Shown here: positions 1-6,437 of the stretch, one piece after another
Position numbering within the stretch: the first letter of the stretch is position 1
Layout of the letters: each line of letters opens with the position of its first letter
Assembly (NCBI GenBank): GCA_016874945.1
Contig: VGSO01000094.1
Location: forward strand, 1 to 9,443
Direction of reading: 5' to 3'
From: Deltaproteobacteria bacterium
GTDB taxonomy: Bacteria; Desulfobacterota; Desulfobaccia; Desulfobaccales; 0-14-0-80-60-11
DNA length: 9,443 nucleotides
The notes under the pieces: model-generated
Told to the model about the DNA's origin: nothing
The model's input: the letters and a program-made list of their open reading frames with translations, nothing else
The model's database searches: none
Translations under genes and position numbers: made by a program

Positions 1-229
1 CAATATGAAGGACTACTATATTTTTGTTTTTATCATCAATTTCAAAAACTATGCGGTAATTCCCAACCCTTATGCGCCACCCCGGACGCGCCGTCAACTT
101 ATCGCATCCCGCCGGTCTTGGTTCCCGAGAAAGGGCGCTTATGGCATCCCGCACGTGCTCATAGGCTCCGCCAGGCAATTGGGCCAGCTCTTTTTGTGCC
201 GGGCGCAAGATGGAAATAGTGTAGCTCAT
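1..229 (-). CDS. RelE/ParE-superfamily toxin, partial (3' end beyond window)
   Basis: The ATG at 229-227 opens a frame that is still open at base 1, giving 76 visible residues that begin MSYTISILRPAQKELAQLP. The layout fits the small RelE/ParE/YoeB fold: an N-terminal beta strand, a helical hairpin with KELAQLP, a basic middle with PGWRIRVGNYR, and the strand IVFEIDD followed by NIVVLHI. In known families the sequence after VLHI usually carries the last catalytic or basic residues, and that part is outside the window. Family members are mostly ribosome-dependent mRNA interferases; some ParE relatives poison gyrase. The start overlaps the stop of the upstream antitoxin gene as ATGA, the classic coupled toxin-antitoxin layout. 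RelE-type is more likely than ParE-type from the RVGNYRIVFEI stretch, but substrate and activity are inferred. Confidence 0.85.
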   Translation of the reverse strand, partial: MSYTISILRPAQKELAQLPGGAYEHVRDAISALSREPRPAGCDKLTARPGWRIRVGNYRIVFEIDDKNKNIVVLHI

Positions 230-429
230 CTGCGATGTTGCTCAATTTCAGAAACTGCCTGCTCGAAAGGGATGGCCTCATCGCCTGAAGCCTTGGCGGC
301 ATCGTAGGCTTTAATAGCTTCAAGTTCCTCTATCTCCTCCAATAGCCGCCGATAATCTTCGATATCCAAAAATACCCCGATGCGGTTTCCTTGCTCATCT
401 ATCACAAAATTTTCTCTAAATCTGGCCAT
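226..429 (-). CDS. RelB/Phd-like antitoxin, 67 aa
   Basis: This small acidic protein of 67 residues starts MARFRENFVIDEQGNRIGV and continues with FLDIEDYRRLLEEIEELEAI, which resembles the strand-then-helix core shared by many RelB- and Phd/YefM-type antitoxins (a 'GN+ hydrophobic strand + DIEDYxxLLEEIEELE' pattern). The C-terminal half (KASGDEAIPFEQAVSEIEQ) is acidic and probably flexible, as expected for the part that wraps around the toxin. It has no long N-terminal DNA-binding extension, so autoregulation may be weak or indirect. The ATG at 429-427 has a GGAG Shine-Dalgarno about 7 bases upstream. The stop TGA (228-226) overlaps the toxin ATG by four bases. The 5' end overlaps the 3' end of the upstream cysteine-rich gene by 14 bases. 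Pairing with the toxin is clear; the exact antitoxin subfamily is not. Confidence 0.8.
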   Translation of the reverse strand: MARFRENFVIDEQGNRIGVFLDIEDYRRLLEEIEELEAIKAYDAAKASGDEAIPFEQAVSEIEQHRR

Positions 430-673
430 AATTTGCTCCGTTGGGTCTTTGAGAAAGGGCCTGAATCCTTAGAATTAATGCTTCAAACTGCCTGCTCCAG
501 ACTCCTCCCCCCTGGTCAGCTTTTTCTTCGCAGGGACAAGGTGCATTTTTGTGCACCAGCCGGTCCAGCCGGGCGCAGTGGAGGGCCTGAAAAGTGCGGC
601 ACGACCCGGCCCCATCCACGGCCTGCACCTGGGGAAAAGAGGCATATTCACAAGATAGATCGCACCATTTCAT
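416..673 (-). CDS. Small cysteine-rich protein of unknown function, 85 aa
   Basis: From the ATG at 673-671 the frame encodes 85 residues beginning MKWCDLSCEYASFPQVQAVD. A TTG five codons upstream (688) is possible, but GGAG sits about 9 bases before the ATG, so the ATG is preferred. Six cysteines fall in the first 48 residues (C4, C8, C25, C33, C46, C48), in a CX3C-X16-CX7C-X12-CXC arrangement that suggests a small zinc- or iron-sulfur-binding fold. The stretch CRTFQALHCxxxxRLVHKNAPC reads like a conserved small protein I associate with deltaproteobacteria, but I cannot name a family. The last 37 residues have no cysteine and look like low-constraint tail; they include a six-G run and may be an extension. 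The gene lies 27 bases after the TOPRIM-like gene and overlaps the antitoxin start. Function unknown. Confidence 0.55.
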   Translation of the reverse strand: MKWCDLSCEYASFPQVQAVDGAGSCRTFQALHCARLDRLVHKNAPCPCEEKADQGGGVWSRQFEALILRIQALSQRPNGANYGQI

Positions 674-700
674 CTTACTATGCTCCAACTTTTTGCCACA

Positions 701-1246
701 TCAACAATCCAAAAGATAGTCTCGAAATCGCCTAAAACTAGGACATCTATATTCTACCTTTCTTAAATCTGCGGCTTCTGCGATTTTTCTTAATATTTCT
801 GGTGTAAAACTGATATTCGATTTTGACAAAATATTTTGAAGCTTTTCTTTTGGATGTTTAATATCCTCCAAGTTTTCATTTATTCTAGAGACTTTTTCGC
901 CAACTACTTCCGAGATAGCATTTTCATCGGCAAGGAGCCAGGCTTCTATCTCTTCTTTTATAAGACAAAATTTAACGGGAAAGGGATAGTTACGGTTTTG
1001 TTGTTTTTCATGTATTCGAGCAGCGAGTTCCTTTGCGCATTGGCTGTCTTTATCGCGTGTAATTAAAGCCTTATTAACATCACTGTATTTAAAACATTCT
1101 AAATAACCTGGGAATTTTTCCATCAATCTTTGTTTTCCCCCATAAGGAAAGCAAAGACAATTATTTTGGGGATAAATTTTACTTACTAAAGCCTCGATAA
1201 CTGACTTGTCTTTATATCCTTCAACTAATATACCAAAGGTGACCAT
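701..1246 (-). CDS. DUF4276-like (TOPRIM-like) protein, partner of the upstream ATPase
   Basis: This 181-residue protein begins MVTFGILVEGYKDKSVIEAL. The opening strand ends in E9-G10, a second strand ends in an acidic pair (LITRDKDS, D65 and D67), and KEEIEAWLLADE (98-108) is very like the signature of DUF4276 proteins. An early glutamate followed by DxD is the metal-binding layout of TOPRIM nuclease and primase-like folds, so a Mg-dependent nuclease or effector role is plausible. HPKEKL (131-136) and the C-terminal SFRRFRDYL also look conserved. The ATG lies only 6 bases after the stop of the AAA ATPase gene, which implies co-translation. Comparable ATPase plus TOPRIM pairs include PARIS (AriA/AriB), RloA/RloB and the single-chain OLD nucleases. 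I see the motifs; the family name is from recognition, and defence function is inferred. Confidence 0.72.
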   Translation of the reverse strand: MVTFGILVEGYKDKSVIEALVSKIYPQNNCLCFPYGGKQRLMEKFPGYLECFKYSDVNKALITRDKDSQCAKELAARIHEKQQNRNYPFPVKFCLIKEEIEAWLLADENAISEVVGEKVSRINENLEDIKHPKEKLQNILSKSNISFTPEILRKIAEAADLRKVEYRCPSFRRFRDYLLDC

Positions 1247-1252
1247 AGCTTT

Positions 1253-2413
1253 TTACCCAAATATCCCAGAATACCAAAGATCGCTTGCTGCAAGTTCTCC
1301 CTTCTCTAACAAGTCTATCAAATGTTTTTTTTCTACTGGCCTCAGGCAGCGTGTAGCCCCTTCTTCCTTAATAACCGCCAATAAATCTTCTATCTTAAGC
1401 ATATCAATAAGATAGGGATAATGAGTTGTTACGATAAGTTGGGCGGCTCTTTTACCGAATTCTTGTTGTCTTTGGTTAAGTAATTCAATCATCGATTCTA
1501 CCAACTTAGGATGGAGATGATTTTCCGGTTCCTCTATGCAAAATAGTGGAGCGCCAAGTTCTGGAGGAGAAAATATCAATGATAAAAGCGCCAAAAATTG
1601 CAAAGCGCCATCCGATATTCTCCACAAATTCGTTGGTCTTTTGAGATACTTTTCCTTCATGAGGAGATATGTTGTACCCATTTGGGTGGGAGGACTGGAA
1701 ATCCCGGTTATTTCAGGGATAATATCCTTGATTGCCTGTTCCAACCGCTTGAAATCATCACTATATTTAGTTTGCAAAGTGAGAAGCCATGCAGACAAAT
1801 TATCACCATGTGAATTTAAAAAAAATTGCTCGCTCACGGTATTTACTTGTCGCATTGCAGATGGAATCAATTGATAGAAACGCCAGGCTGAGATTGACCT
1901 CTTTACAACCATTCCTTCCCAACCTGGAATTGAATACTCTAGGAATGATTTATTTGACGGCTCTTTTTGCTCAAAGGCCACTGAGCCGTCTGCATTTAAT
2001 CCCTTTCCACTACCATTTTGAAATTTTGCCAAAATGTAATCGCCACCATAATCGCAACGCCTCAATGTTTCTTTTTCGATAATAGGAGCTCCTGCTCCGG
2101 TTCTAGCGCTTCCTAACATTGAGATCTCATATTCATAAGTTCTATTCTCTTGTTCATCCCAAAAAACTTCACCAATGATAGAAATCAGTATTTGCCCTTC
2201 TTCCAATCCCTTCCATAAAATTTCAGGGAATCCTCCTCTATCGGTAACGGCCGCCATCAGACCAGTTAAAGTAATATGAGTTAAAAAGCGAAATACATCA
2301 ACAATATTGCTTTTCCCGGCCATATTCGGACCTACGAATACATTTCTTAAACCAAAATCTATTGTAAGGTCCTTTAAGCTCAAATAATTTTGTATTTTCA
2401 AATGTTTTATCAT
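1253..2413 (-). CDS. AAA/ABC-type ATPase (SMC/OLD-like, AAA_15/AAA_21 class)
   Basis: This 386-residue ATPase has the full ABC/SMC-type motif set. It shows an N-terminal IKHLKIQNYLSLKDLTIDF strand, Walker A GPNMAGKS (28-35), a degenerate ABC signature RISDGALQFLAL (265-276), Walker B with catalytic glutamate LFCIEEPENHLHP (290-302), and a switch histidine in TTHYP (329-333). The roughly 230 residues between Walker A and the signature are too short for a long SMC coiled coil, which places it with OLD-type and COG4637/COG1106-like ATPases. It has no fused TOPRIM domain; that activity would be supplied by the next gene, 6 bases downstream. Such ATPases in defence systems sense phage products and release or activate a nuclease or toxin partner. 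The start is the ATG at 2413-2411. The gene is AT-rich compared with alaS upstream, suggesting acquisition by transfer. Confidence 0.88.
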   Translation of the reverse strand: MIKHLKIQNYLSLKDLTIDFGLRNVFVGPNMAGKSNIVDVFRFLTHITLTGLMAAVTDRGGFPEILWKGLEEGQILISIIGEVFWDEQENRTYEYEISMLGSARTGAGAPIIEKETLRRCDYGGDYILAKFQNGSGKGLNADGSVAFEQKEPSNKSFLEYSIPGWEGMVVKRSISAWRFYQLIPSAMRQVNTVSEQFFLNSHGDNLSAWLLTLQTKYSDDFKRLEQAIKDIIPEITGISSPPTQMGTTYLLMKEKYLKRPTNLWRISDGALQFLALLSLIFSPPELGAPLFCIEEPENHLHPKLVESMIELLNQRQQEFGKRAAQLIVTTHYPYLIDMLKIEDLLAVIKEEGATRCLRPVEKKHLIDLLEKGELAASDLWYSGIFG

Positions 2414-2428
2414 TGTATCTCAGTTCCC

Positions 2429-2456
2429 ATTTTATGAATTTGGAAACGGACCGCAA
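2429..2456 (-). promoter_or_regulatory. Candidate sigma70-type promoter for the ATPase cassette
   Basis: On the minus strand, TTGCGG (2456-2451) is followed after 16 bases by TAAAAT (2434-2429). Transcription would begin near 2422, about 9 bases before the ATPase ATG, giving a very short leader. The ATPase start has no strong Shine-Dalgarno, which fits a near-leaderless message. The -35 element lies just beyond the T-tract of the alaS terminator, so the cassette appears transcriptionally separate from recA-alaS. Spacing and hexamers are seen; use is inferred. Confidence 0.4.
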
Positions 2457-2464
2457 AAATAACA

Positions 2465-2499
2465 TTAGAGGCGATGACATCAAATTACACCGCCTCTAA
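2465..2499 (-). terminator. Rho-independent terminator after alaS
   Basis: A perfect 9-bp inverted repeat (TTAGAGGCG at 2465-2473 and CGCCTCTAA at 2491-2499) with a 17-base loop starts 7 bases after the alaS stop. On the minus strand it is followed by TGTTATTTTTGCGG, a T-rich tract. The loop is long for a terminator, but position and tract fit. It would separate the recA-alaS transcript from the AT-rich cassette below it. Confidence 0.65.
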
Positions 2500-2505
2500 A
2501 ATTCC

Positions 2506-5160
2506 CTACCCCCTCGCCTTTCTCGCCACCACCTCATAAGCTTGCTTCAAGGCCGTAGCCAATTTCTCCTTATCCGGGCCGCCGGCCTGGGCCATGTCGG
2601 GGCGGCCGCCGCCGGAGCCGCCCACCAGGGGGGCCAGTTCCTTGATGATCTCCCCCGCGGGGAAGCGTTTGGTCAAGTCCTTACTCACCAGGGCGATGAG
2701 CATGGCCTTGTCGTCGGCGGCGCTCCCCAGGACGATGACCCCGGACTTCATCTTGTCCTGGATTTTCACCGCGTAGTCCCGCAGGGCCTTGGGGTCTGTG
2801 GCCGGCACCTGGAGGGCCAGGACGGGGACGCCGTCCACCTGGCGCACCTCATCCAGCATCTCCCGGGCCTGGGCCGCGGCCAGCTTGCCCTTAAGGGCCT
2901 CCACTTCTTTCTCCAATTCCTTCTGGCGCTTGAGCACCTTGTCCAGGCGGCTTAACAGATCGCCCCGGCTGCCCTTGAGCAGGGCCGCGGCCTTGTCCAA
3001 CTCCCGGGTCTCTTCCTGGAAGACCTTCACCGCCTCCAGGCCGCACACCGCCTCCAGGCGGCGGATGCCCGCGGCCACGCTGGCTTCGCTGGTGATCTTG
3101 CACAACCCCAAATCCCCGGTGCGCTGGACGTGGGTGCCGCCGCACAGCTCCCGGCTCAGGCCCGGGATGCTCACCACCCGCACCTCGTCGCCGTACTTCT
3201 CCTCGAACAGGGCCATGGCCCCGGCCTCCAGGGCCTGGGTGACGCTCATGCGGTCCGTCTGCACCGGCAGGTTTTCCACCACCGCCCGGTTCAGGTCCAG
3301 CTCCAACCGGTCCAGCTCTTCGGGGCTGATGGCTTTGAAATGGATGAAGTCGAAGCGCAGCCTCTCCGGCTCCACCAGAGAGCCCGACTGCTTGACGTGC
3401 TCGCCCAACTGCTCCCTGAGGGCCGCCTGGAGGATGTGGGTGGCGGTGTGGTGCCGGGCGATGCGCCCCCGGCGCTCCACGTCCACCTGGAGGTGGGCCG
3501 GGTCGTTGACCTTCACCACCCCTTCCTCCACCACCCCCACGTGGACCAGGAGGTCATTGGGCAGCTTCTGGGTGTTGGTCACCCGGACGCGCCAGCCGTC
3601 CCCGGTGATGACCCCGGTATCGCCCACCTGGCCGCCGGATTCGCCGTAAAACGGCGTCTCCCGGGTGATGATCTCCACTTCCTCCCCGGCCTGGGCCTGG
3701 TCGCCCTTGGTTTCGTGGCGGATGAGGGCCAGGATGTCGCTGTCCGCCTCCAGGGCCTCGTAGCCCAGGAAATGGGTGGCGGGCCATTCCGCCAGTTCCA
3801 GGTAAACCGGGGGGACTTCCTCCCCGGCGCCGCCCCGCCAGGAGGCCCGGGACATCTCCCGCTGCACCTGCATGTGGGCCTCGTAGCCCTCGTAGTCCAG
3901 TTGCAGGCCCTCTTCCTTCAAGGCGTCCTGCACCAAATCCAGGGGGAAGCCATAGGTGTCGTAAAGTTTGAAGGCCACTTCTCCGGAGAGCACCCGCCCT
4001 TTTTTGGCCTGGAGCCGGTCCAGCTCTTCGGCCAGGAGTTTCAGGCCGTGGTCCAGGGTGTCCGCGAAGCGCTCCTCCTCGCCGGTGACCACCTGGGTGA
4101 GGAATTGCTTGGCGGTGAGGAGCTCCGGATAAATCTCCCCCATCATCTCCACCACTTTCATGCACACCGTGGGGAGGAAAGGAGATTTCAGGTTGAGCAG
4201 CCGCCCGAAACGGATGGCCCGGCGCATGATGCGCCGCAGCACGTAACCCCGGCTTTCGTTGGAAGGGAGGATGCCGTCGGCGATGAGGAACGCGGTGGCC
4301 CGGCTGTGGTCGGCGATGACCCGGAAGGCCACGCTTTCATTGGAAGTATCTCCCTTGTAACCCAGGCCCGCCATTTCCTCGATGCGGCCGATGACCGGGC
4401 GGATGAGGTCGGAGTCGAAGTTGGACTTCACCCCCTGGATGACCGCGACCAGGCGCTCCAGGCCCATGCCGGTGTCGATGCTGGGCTTGGGCAGCGGATG
4501 GTCCTGGCCGCCGGGGGAGCGGTTGTACTGCATGAAGACCAGGTTCCAGATTTCCAGATACCGGTCGCACTCGCACTTGCCGATGCCGCAGTCCGGGCCG
4601 CAGGCCATCTCCGGGCCCTGGTCGATGAGGATTTCGGAGCAGGGACCGCAGGGGCCGGTGTCGCCCATGGCCCAGAAATTGTCCTTCTCCGTCATGCCCA
4701 CGATGCGGTCCGGGGGCAGCCCGGCAATCTTTTCCCAGAGCTTCCGGGCCTCGTCGTCTTCATAAAAGACCGTGGCCCAGAGCTTGTCCTGGGGGAGCTT
4801 ATAGTGCTCGGTTAACAGCTCCCAGGCCGTTTCGATGGCCCCTTCCTTGAAATAGTCGCCGAAGGAGAAGTTCCCCAGCATTTCAAAGAAGGTGTGGTGC
4901 CGGGCGGTGAAGCCCACATTTTCCAGGTCGTTGTGCTTGCCCCCGGCCCGGACGCACTTCTGGCAGGACGCGGCCCGGGTATAGGGCCGGGTTTCCTCCC
5001 CTGTGAAGGATTTTTTAAACTGCACCATGCCCGCGGTGGTGAAGAGCAAAGTGGGGTCCCCCGCGGGCAGCAGCGATGAGCTGGGTACCCGGGTGTGGCC
5101 CTGGGAGGCGTAATAATCCAAAAATTTTTCCCGAACGTCACGGCTGGACATATATTTCAT
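2506..5160 (-). CDS. alaS: Alanyl-tRNA synthetase
   Basis: Full-length AlaRS of 884 residues (the usual length is about 875), which charges tRNA-Ala in the cytoplasm and edits Ser/Gly mischarging. The class II catalytic core is complete: SSRDVREKFLDYYASQGH at the N-terminus, motif 2 region around RHHTFFEMLGNFSFGDYFK (87-105), CGPCSE (171-176), a cysteine cluster at 187-198, and motif 3 GMGLERL (231-237). The editing domain has zinc ligands HTATH (H571, H575) and CGGTH (C673, H677). A coiled coil spans about 713-768, and the C-Ala/DHHA1 domain ends in a glycine-rich stretch GGSGGGRPDMAQAGG (848-862). The ATG overlaps the recA stop as ATGA, with AAGGAGG 4 bases upstream inside recA, so translation is coupled. 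No damage or missing key residue is visible. Confidence 0.98.
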   Translation of the reverse strand: MKYMSSRDVREKFLDYYASQGHTRVPSSSLLPAGDPTLLFTTAGMVQFKKSFTGEETRPYTRAASCQKCVRAGGKHNDLENVGFTARHHTFFEMLGNFSFGDYFKEGAIETAWELLTEHYKLPQDKLWATVFYEDDEARKLWEKIAGLPPDRIVGMTEKDNFWAMGDTGPCGPCSEILIDQGPEMACGPDCGIGKCECDRYLEIWNLVFMQYNRSPGGQDHPLPKPSIDTGMGLERLVAVIQGVKSNFDSDLIRPVIGRIEEMAGLGYKGDTSNESVAFRVIADHSRATAFLIADGILPSNESRGYVLRRIMRRAIRFGRLLNLKSPFLPTVCMKVVEMMGEIYPELLTAKQFLTQVVTGEEERFADTLDHGLKLLAEELDRLQAKKGRVLSGEVAFKLYDTYGFPLDLVQDALKEEGLQLDYEGYEAHMQVQREMSRASWRGGAGEEVPPVYLELAEWPATHFLGYEALEADSDILALIRHETKGDQAQAGEEVEIITRETPFYGESGGQVGDTGVITGDGWRVRVTNTQKLPNDLLVHVGVVEEGVVKVNDPAHLQVDVERRGRIARHHTATHILQAALREQLGEHVKQSGSLVEPERLRFDFIHFKAISPEELDRLELDLNRAVVENLPVQTDRMSVTQALEAGAMALFEEKYGDEVRVVSIPGLSRELCGGTHVQRTGDLGLCKITSEASVAAGIRRLEAVCGLEAVKVFQEETRELDKAAALLKGSRGDLLSRLDKVLKRQKELEKEVEALKGKLAAAQAREMLDEVRQVDGVPVLALQVPATDPKALRDYAVKIQDKMKSGVIVLGSAADDKAMLIALVSKDLTKRFPAGEIIKELAPLVGGSGGGRPDMAQAGGPDKEKLATALKQAYEVVARKARG

Positions 5161-6188
5161 GACGCCTCCTTGCCTGAAGCGACCGGGGGCGGCATCCCGC
5201 GCAAGCCCCGGATCTGGCGCTCCAGGTCCGCGGCCACCTCGGGGCGCTCCTTGAGGTAATTCTTGGCGTTCTCCCGGCCCTGGCCGATGCGCTCGCCCCC
5301 GTAGCTGTACCAGGCGCCGCTTTTTTGGATGAGGGCGGCATCCGCGGCCAGGTCCAGGAGGTCCCCCTCCCGGGAAATCCCCTGGCCGAAGATGATGTCG
5401 AACTCCGCTTCCCGAAAAGGCGGGGCCAGCTTGTTTTTCACCACCTTGACCCGGGTGTGGTAGCCGATGATGTCGTTGCCTTCCTTGATGGCGCTCACCC
5501 GCCGGATATCCAGGCGCAGTGAGGCGTAAAATTTGAGGGCGTTCCCCCCCGTGGTGGTCTCCGGGTTGCCGAACATCACCCCGATCTTCTGGCGGATCTG
5601 GTTGATGAAGACCACCGTGGTCTGGGTCTTGCCGATGGCGGCGGTGAGCTTGCGCAGCGCCTGGCTCATGAGCCGGGCCTGGGAGCCCATCTGGGCGTCG
5701 CCCATATCCCCTTCCAGCTCCGACCGGGGCACCAGCGCGGCCACGGAGTCCACCACCACCATGTCCACGGCGTTGGAGCGCACCAGGATTTCGCCGATTT
5801 CCAGGGCCTGCTCCCCGGAGTCGGGCTGGGAGATGAGCAGGTCTTCGGTGCGCACCCCCAGCTTGCGGGCGTACTGGACGTCCAGGGCGTGCTCCGCGTC
5901 GATAAACGCCGCCACCCCGCCCATTTTCTGGGCTTCGGCGATGGCCTGCAAGGCCAGGGTGGTTTTCCCCGAGGCTTCCGGCCCGAAAATCTCCACCACC
6001 CGGCCCCGGGGGATGCCGCCGATTCCCAAGGCCAGGTCCAGGGAGAGACAGCCCGTGGGGATCACCGGCACGTCCACCTTTTCGTCGGCCCCCAGGCGCA
6101 TGATGGCGCCCTTGCCGTAGCTTTTTTCAATCTGACCCAGGGCCTGCTCCAATGCCTTGGTCTTATCCGCTTGGCCTTGTTCGGTCAT
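5157..6188 (-). CDS. recA: Recombinase RecA
   Basis: Complete RecA of 343 residues, the DNA-strand-exchange ATPase that also triggers LexA self-cleavage. The core is canonical: KSYGKGAIMRLG near the N-terminus, Walker A GPEASGKTT (69-77), catalytic region FIDAEHALD (95-103), Walker B VVVDSVAAL (144-152), loop L1 around SELEGDMGDAQMG (156-168), and loop L2 from NQIRQKIGVMFGNPETTTGG (196-215). The C-terminal tail (PPPVASGKEAS) is short and barely acidic, unlike the strongly acidic tail of E. coli RecA. The ATG has GAGGTG 5 bases upstream. The stop TGA overlaps the alaS ATG, and the last codons carry the alaS Shine-Dalgarno. There is no recX between recA and alaS, where many bacteria have it. 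The leader is about 140 bases if the candidate upstream promoter is right. Confidence 0.99.
   Translation of the reverse strand: MTEQGQADKTKALEQALGQIEKSYGKGAIMRLGADEKVDVPVIPTGCLSLDLALGIGGIPRGRVVEIFGPEASGKTTLALQAIAEAQKMGGVAAFIDAEHALDVQYARKLGVRTEDLLISQPDSGEQALEIGEILVRSNAVDMVVVDSVAALVPRSELEGDMGDAQMGSQARLMSQALRKLTAAIGKTQTTVVFINQIRQKIGVMFGNPETTTGGNALKFYASLRLDIRRVSAIKEGNDIIGYHTRVKVVKNKLAPPFREAEFDIIFGQGISREGDLLDLAADAALIQKSGAWYSYGGERIGQGRENAKNYLKERPEVAADLERQIRGLRGMPPPVASGKEAS
5161..5171 (-). promoter_or_regulatory. alaS ribosome binding site embedded in recA
   Basis: AAGGAGG (5171-5165) followed by 4 bases and the alaS ATG is a near-ideal Shine-Dalgarno. It also encodes the last Lys-Glu-Ala codons of RecA, so recA translation would keep it exposed for re-initiation at the ATGA overlap. 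Confidence 0.8.
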
Positions 6189-6230
6189 GTTGGCACCTCT
6201 GTGTGGTTATATCTGGGTAAGGAGGCTAGG

Positions 6231-6244
6231 GGAGCGTCAGCTCC
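6231..6244. other. Hairpin in the recA leader
   Basis: GGAGC (6231-6235), loop GTCA, GCTCC (6240-6244) forms a perfect 5-bp stem about 45 bases upstream of the recA ATG, next to an eight-C run. It may be a leader structure or just part of the repeat-rich spacer. Confidence 0.35.
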
Positions 6245-6278
6245 GGCCCCCCCCTTTGCAACCCATTTACATCTCGTG

Positions 6279-6302
6279 CAGGGGGGTCGCGAACCGCCCC
6301 CT
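6279..6302. repeat. Degenerate REP-like palindrome
   Basis: CAGGGGGGTCGCGAACCGCCCCT looks like a decayed copy of the near-perfect palindrome GGGGCGGTTCGCGAACCGCCCC, with one T lost from the centre and one arm altered. Palindromes of this type recur between genes in many GC-rich bacteria. Copy number cannot be judged from one window. Confidence 0.35.
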
Positions 6303-6331
6303 ATGATGGCCCCATTTGTTTTATCTAAATT

Positions 6332-6361
6332 ATTATATTACCCTGAATGGTAAGTTCAGGG
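6332..6361 (-). promoter_or_regulatory. Candidate recA promoter with overlapping dyad operator
   Basis: On the minus strand, a perfect TATAAT (6337-6332) lies 17 bases from CCTGAA (6360-6355), a weak -35. The spacer and -35 are covered by two overlapping dyads: CCCTGAA-N7-TTCAGGG (6341-6361) and TTACC-N6-GGTAA (6338-6353). This is where a repressor such as LexA would bind to control recA. Neither dyad exactly matches a LexA box I know (CTGT-N8-ACAG, GAAC-N4-GTTC, TTAC-N3-GTAA), so the protein is not identified. The predicted leader is about 137 bases. Confidence 0.45.
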
Positions 6362-6437
6362 CAAGTATAATAATATTCAAGCAAATTCGGGGTGTCATAG
6401 GGGCTTGGCCGGGAGAAATTTCGGGATGAGGAATAAA

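Noticed and set aside
540..557. GGTGCA-N6-TGCACC hairpin as a terminator
   Set aside because: It falls inside the cysteine-rich coding frame (Val-His-Lys-Asn-Ala-Pro codons) and has no T-tract on the minus strand.
1536..2082. Overlapping plus-strand frames antisense to the ATPase
   Set aside because: They have no motifs, and the opposite strand has all ATPase motifs in order.
2789..3649. Plus-strand frame (286 codons) within alaS
   Set aside because: Ser/Arg/Trp-rich low-complexity translation with no motif, opposite a well-defined gene.
3130..4815. Long plus-strand open frame (561 codons) antisense to alaS
   Set aside because: It lies entirely inside alaS, is rich in His/Gly/Leu as expected from reading GC-rich codons backwards, and has no recognisable domain or ribosome site.
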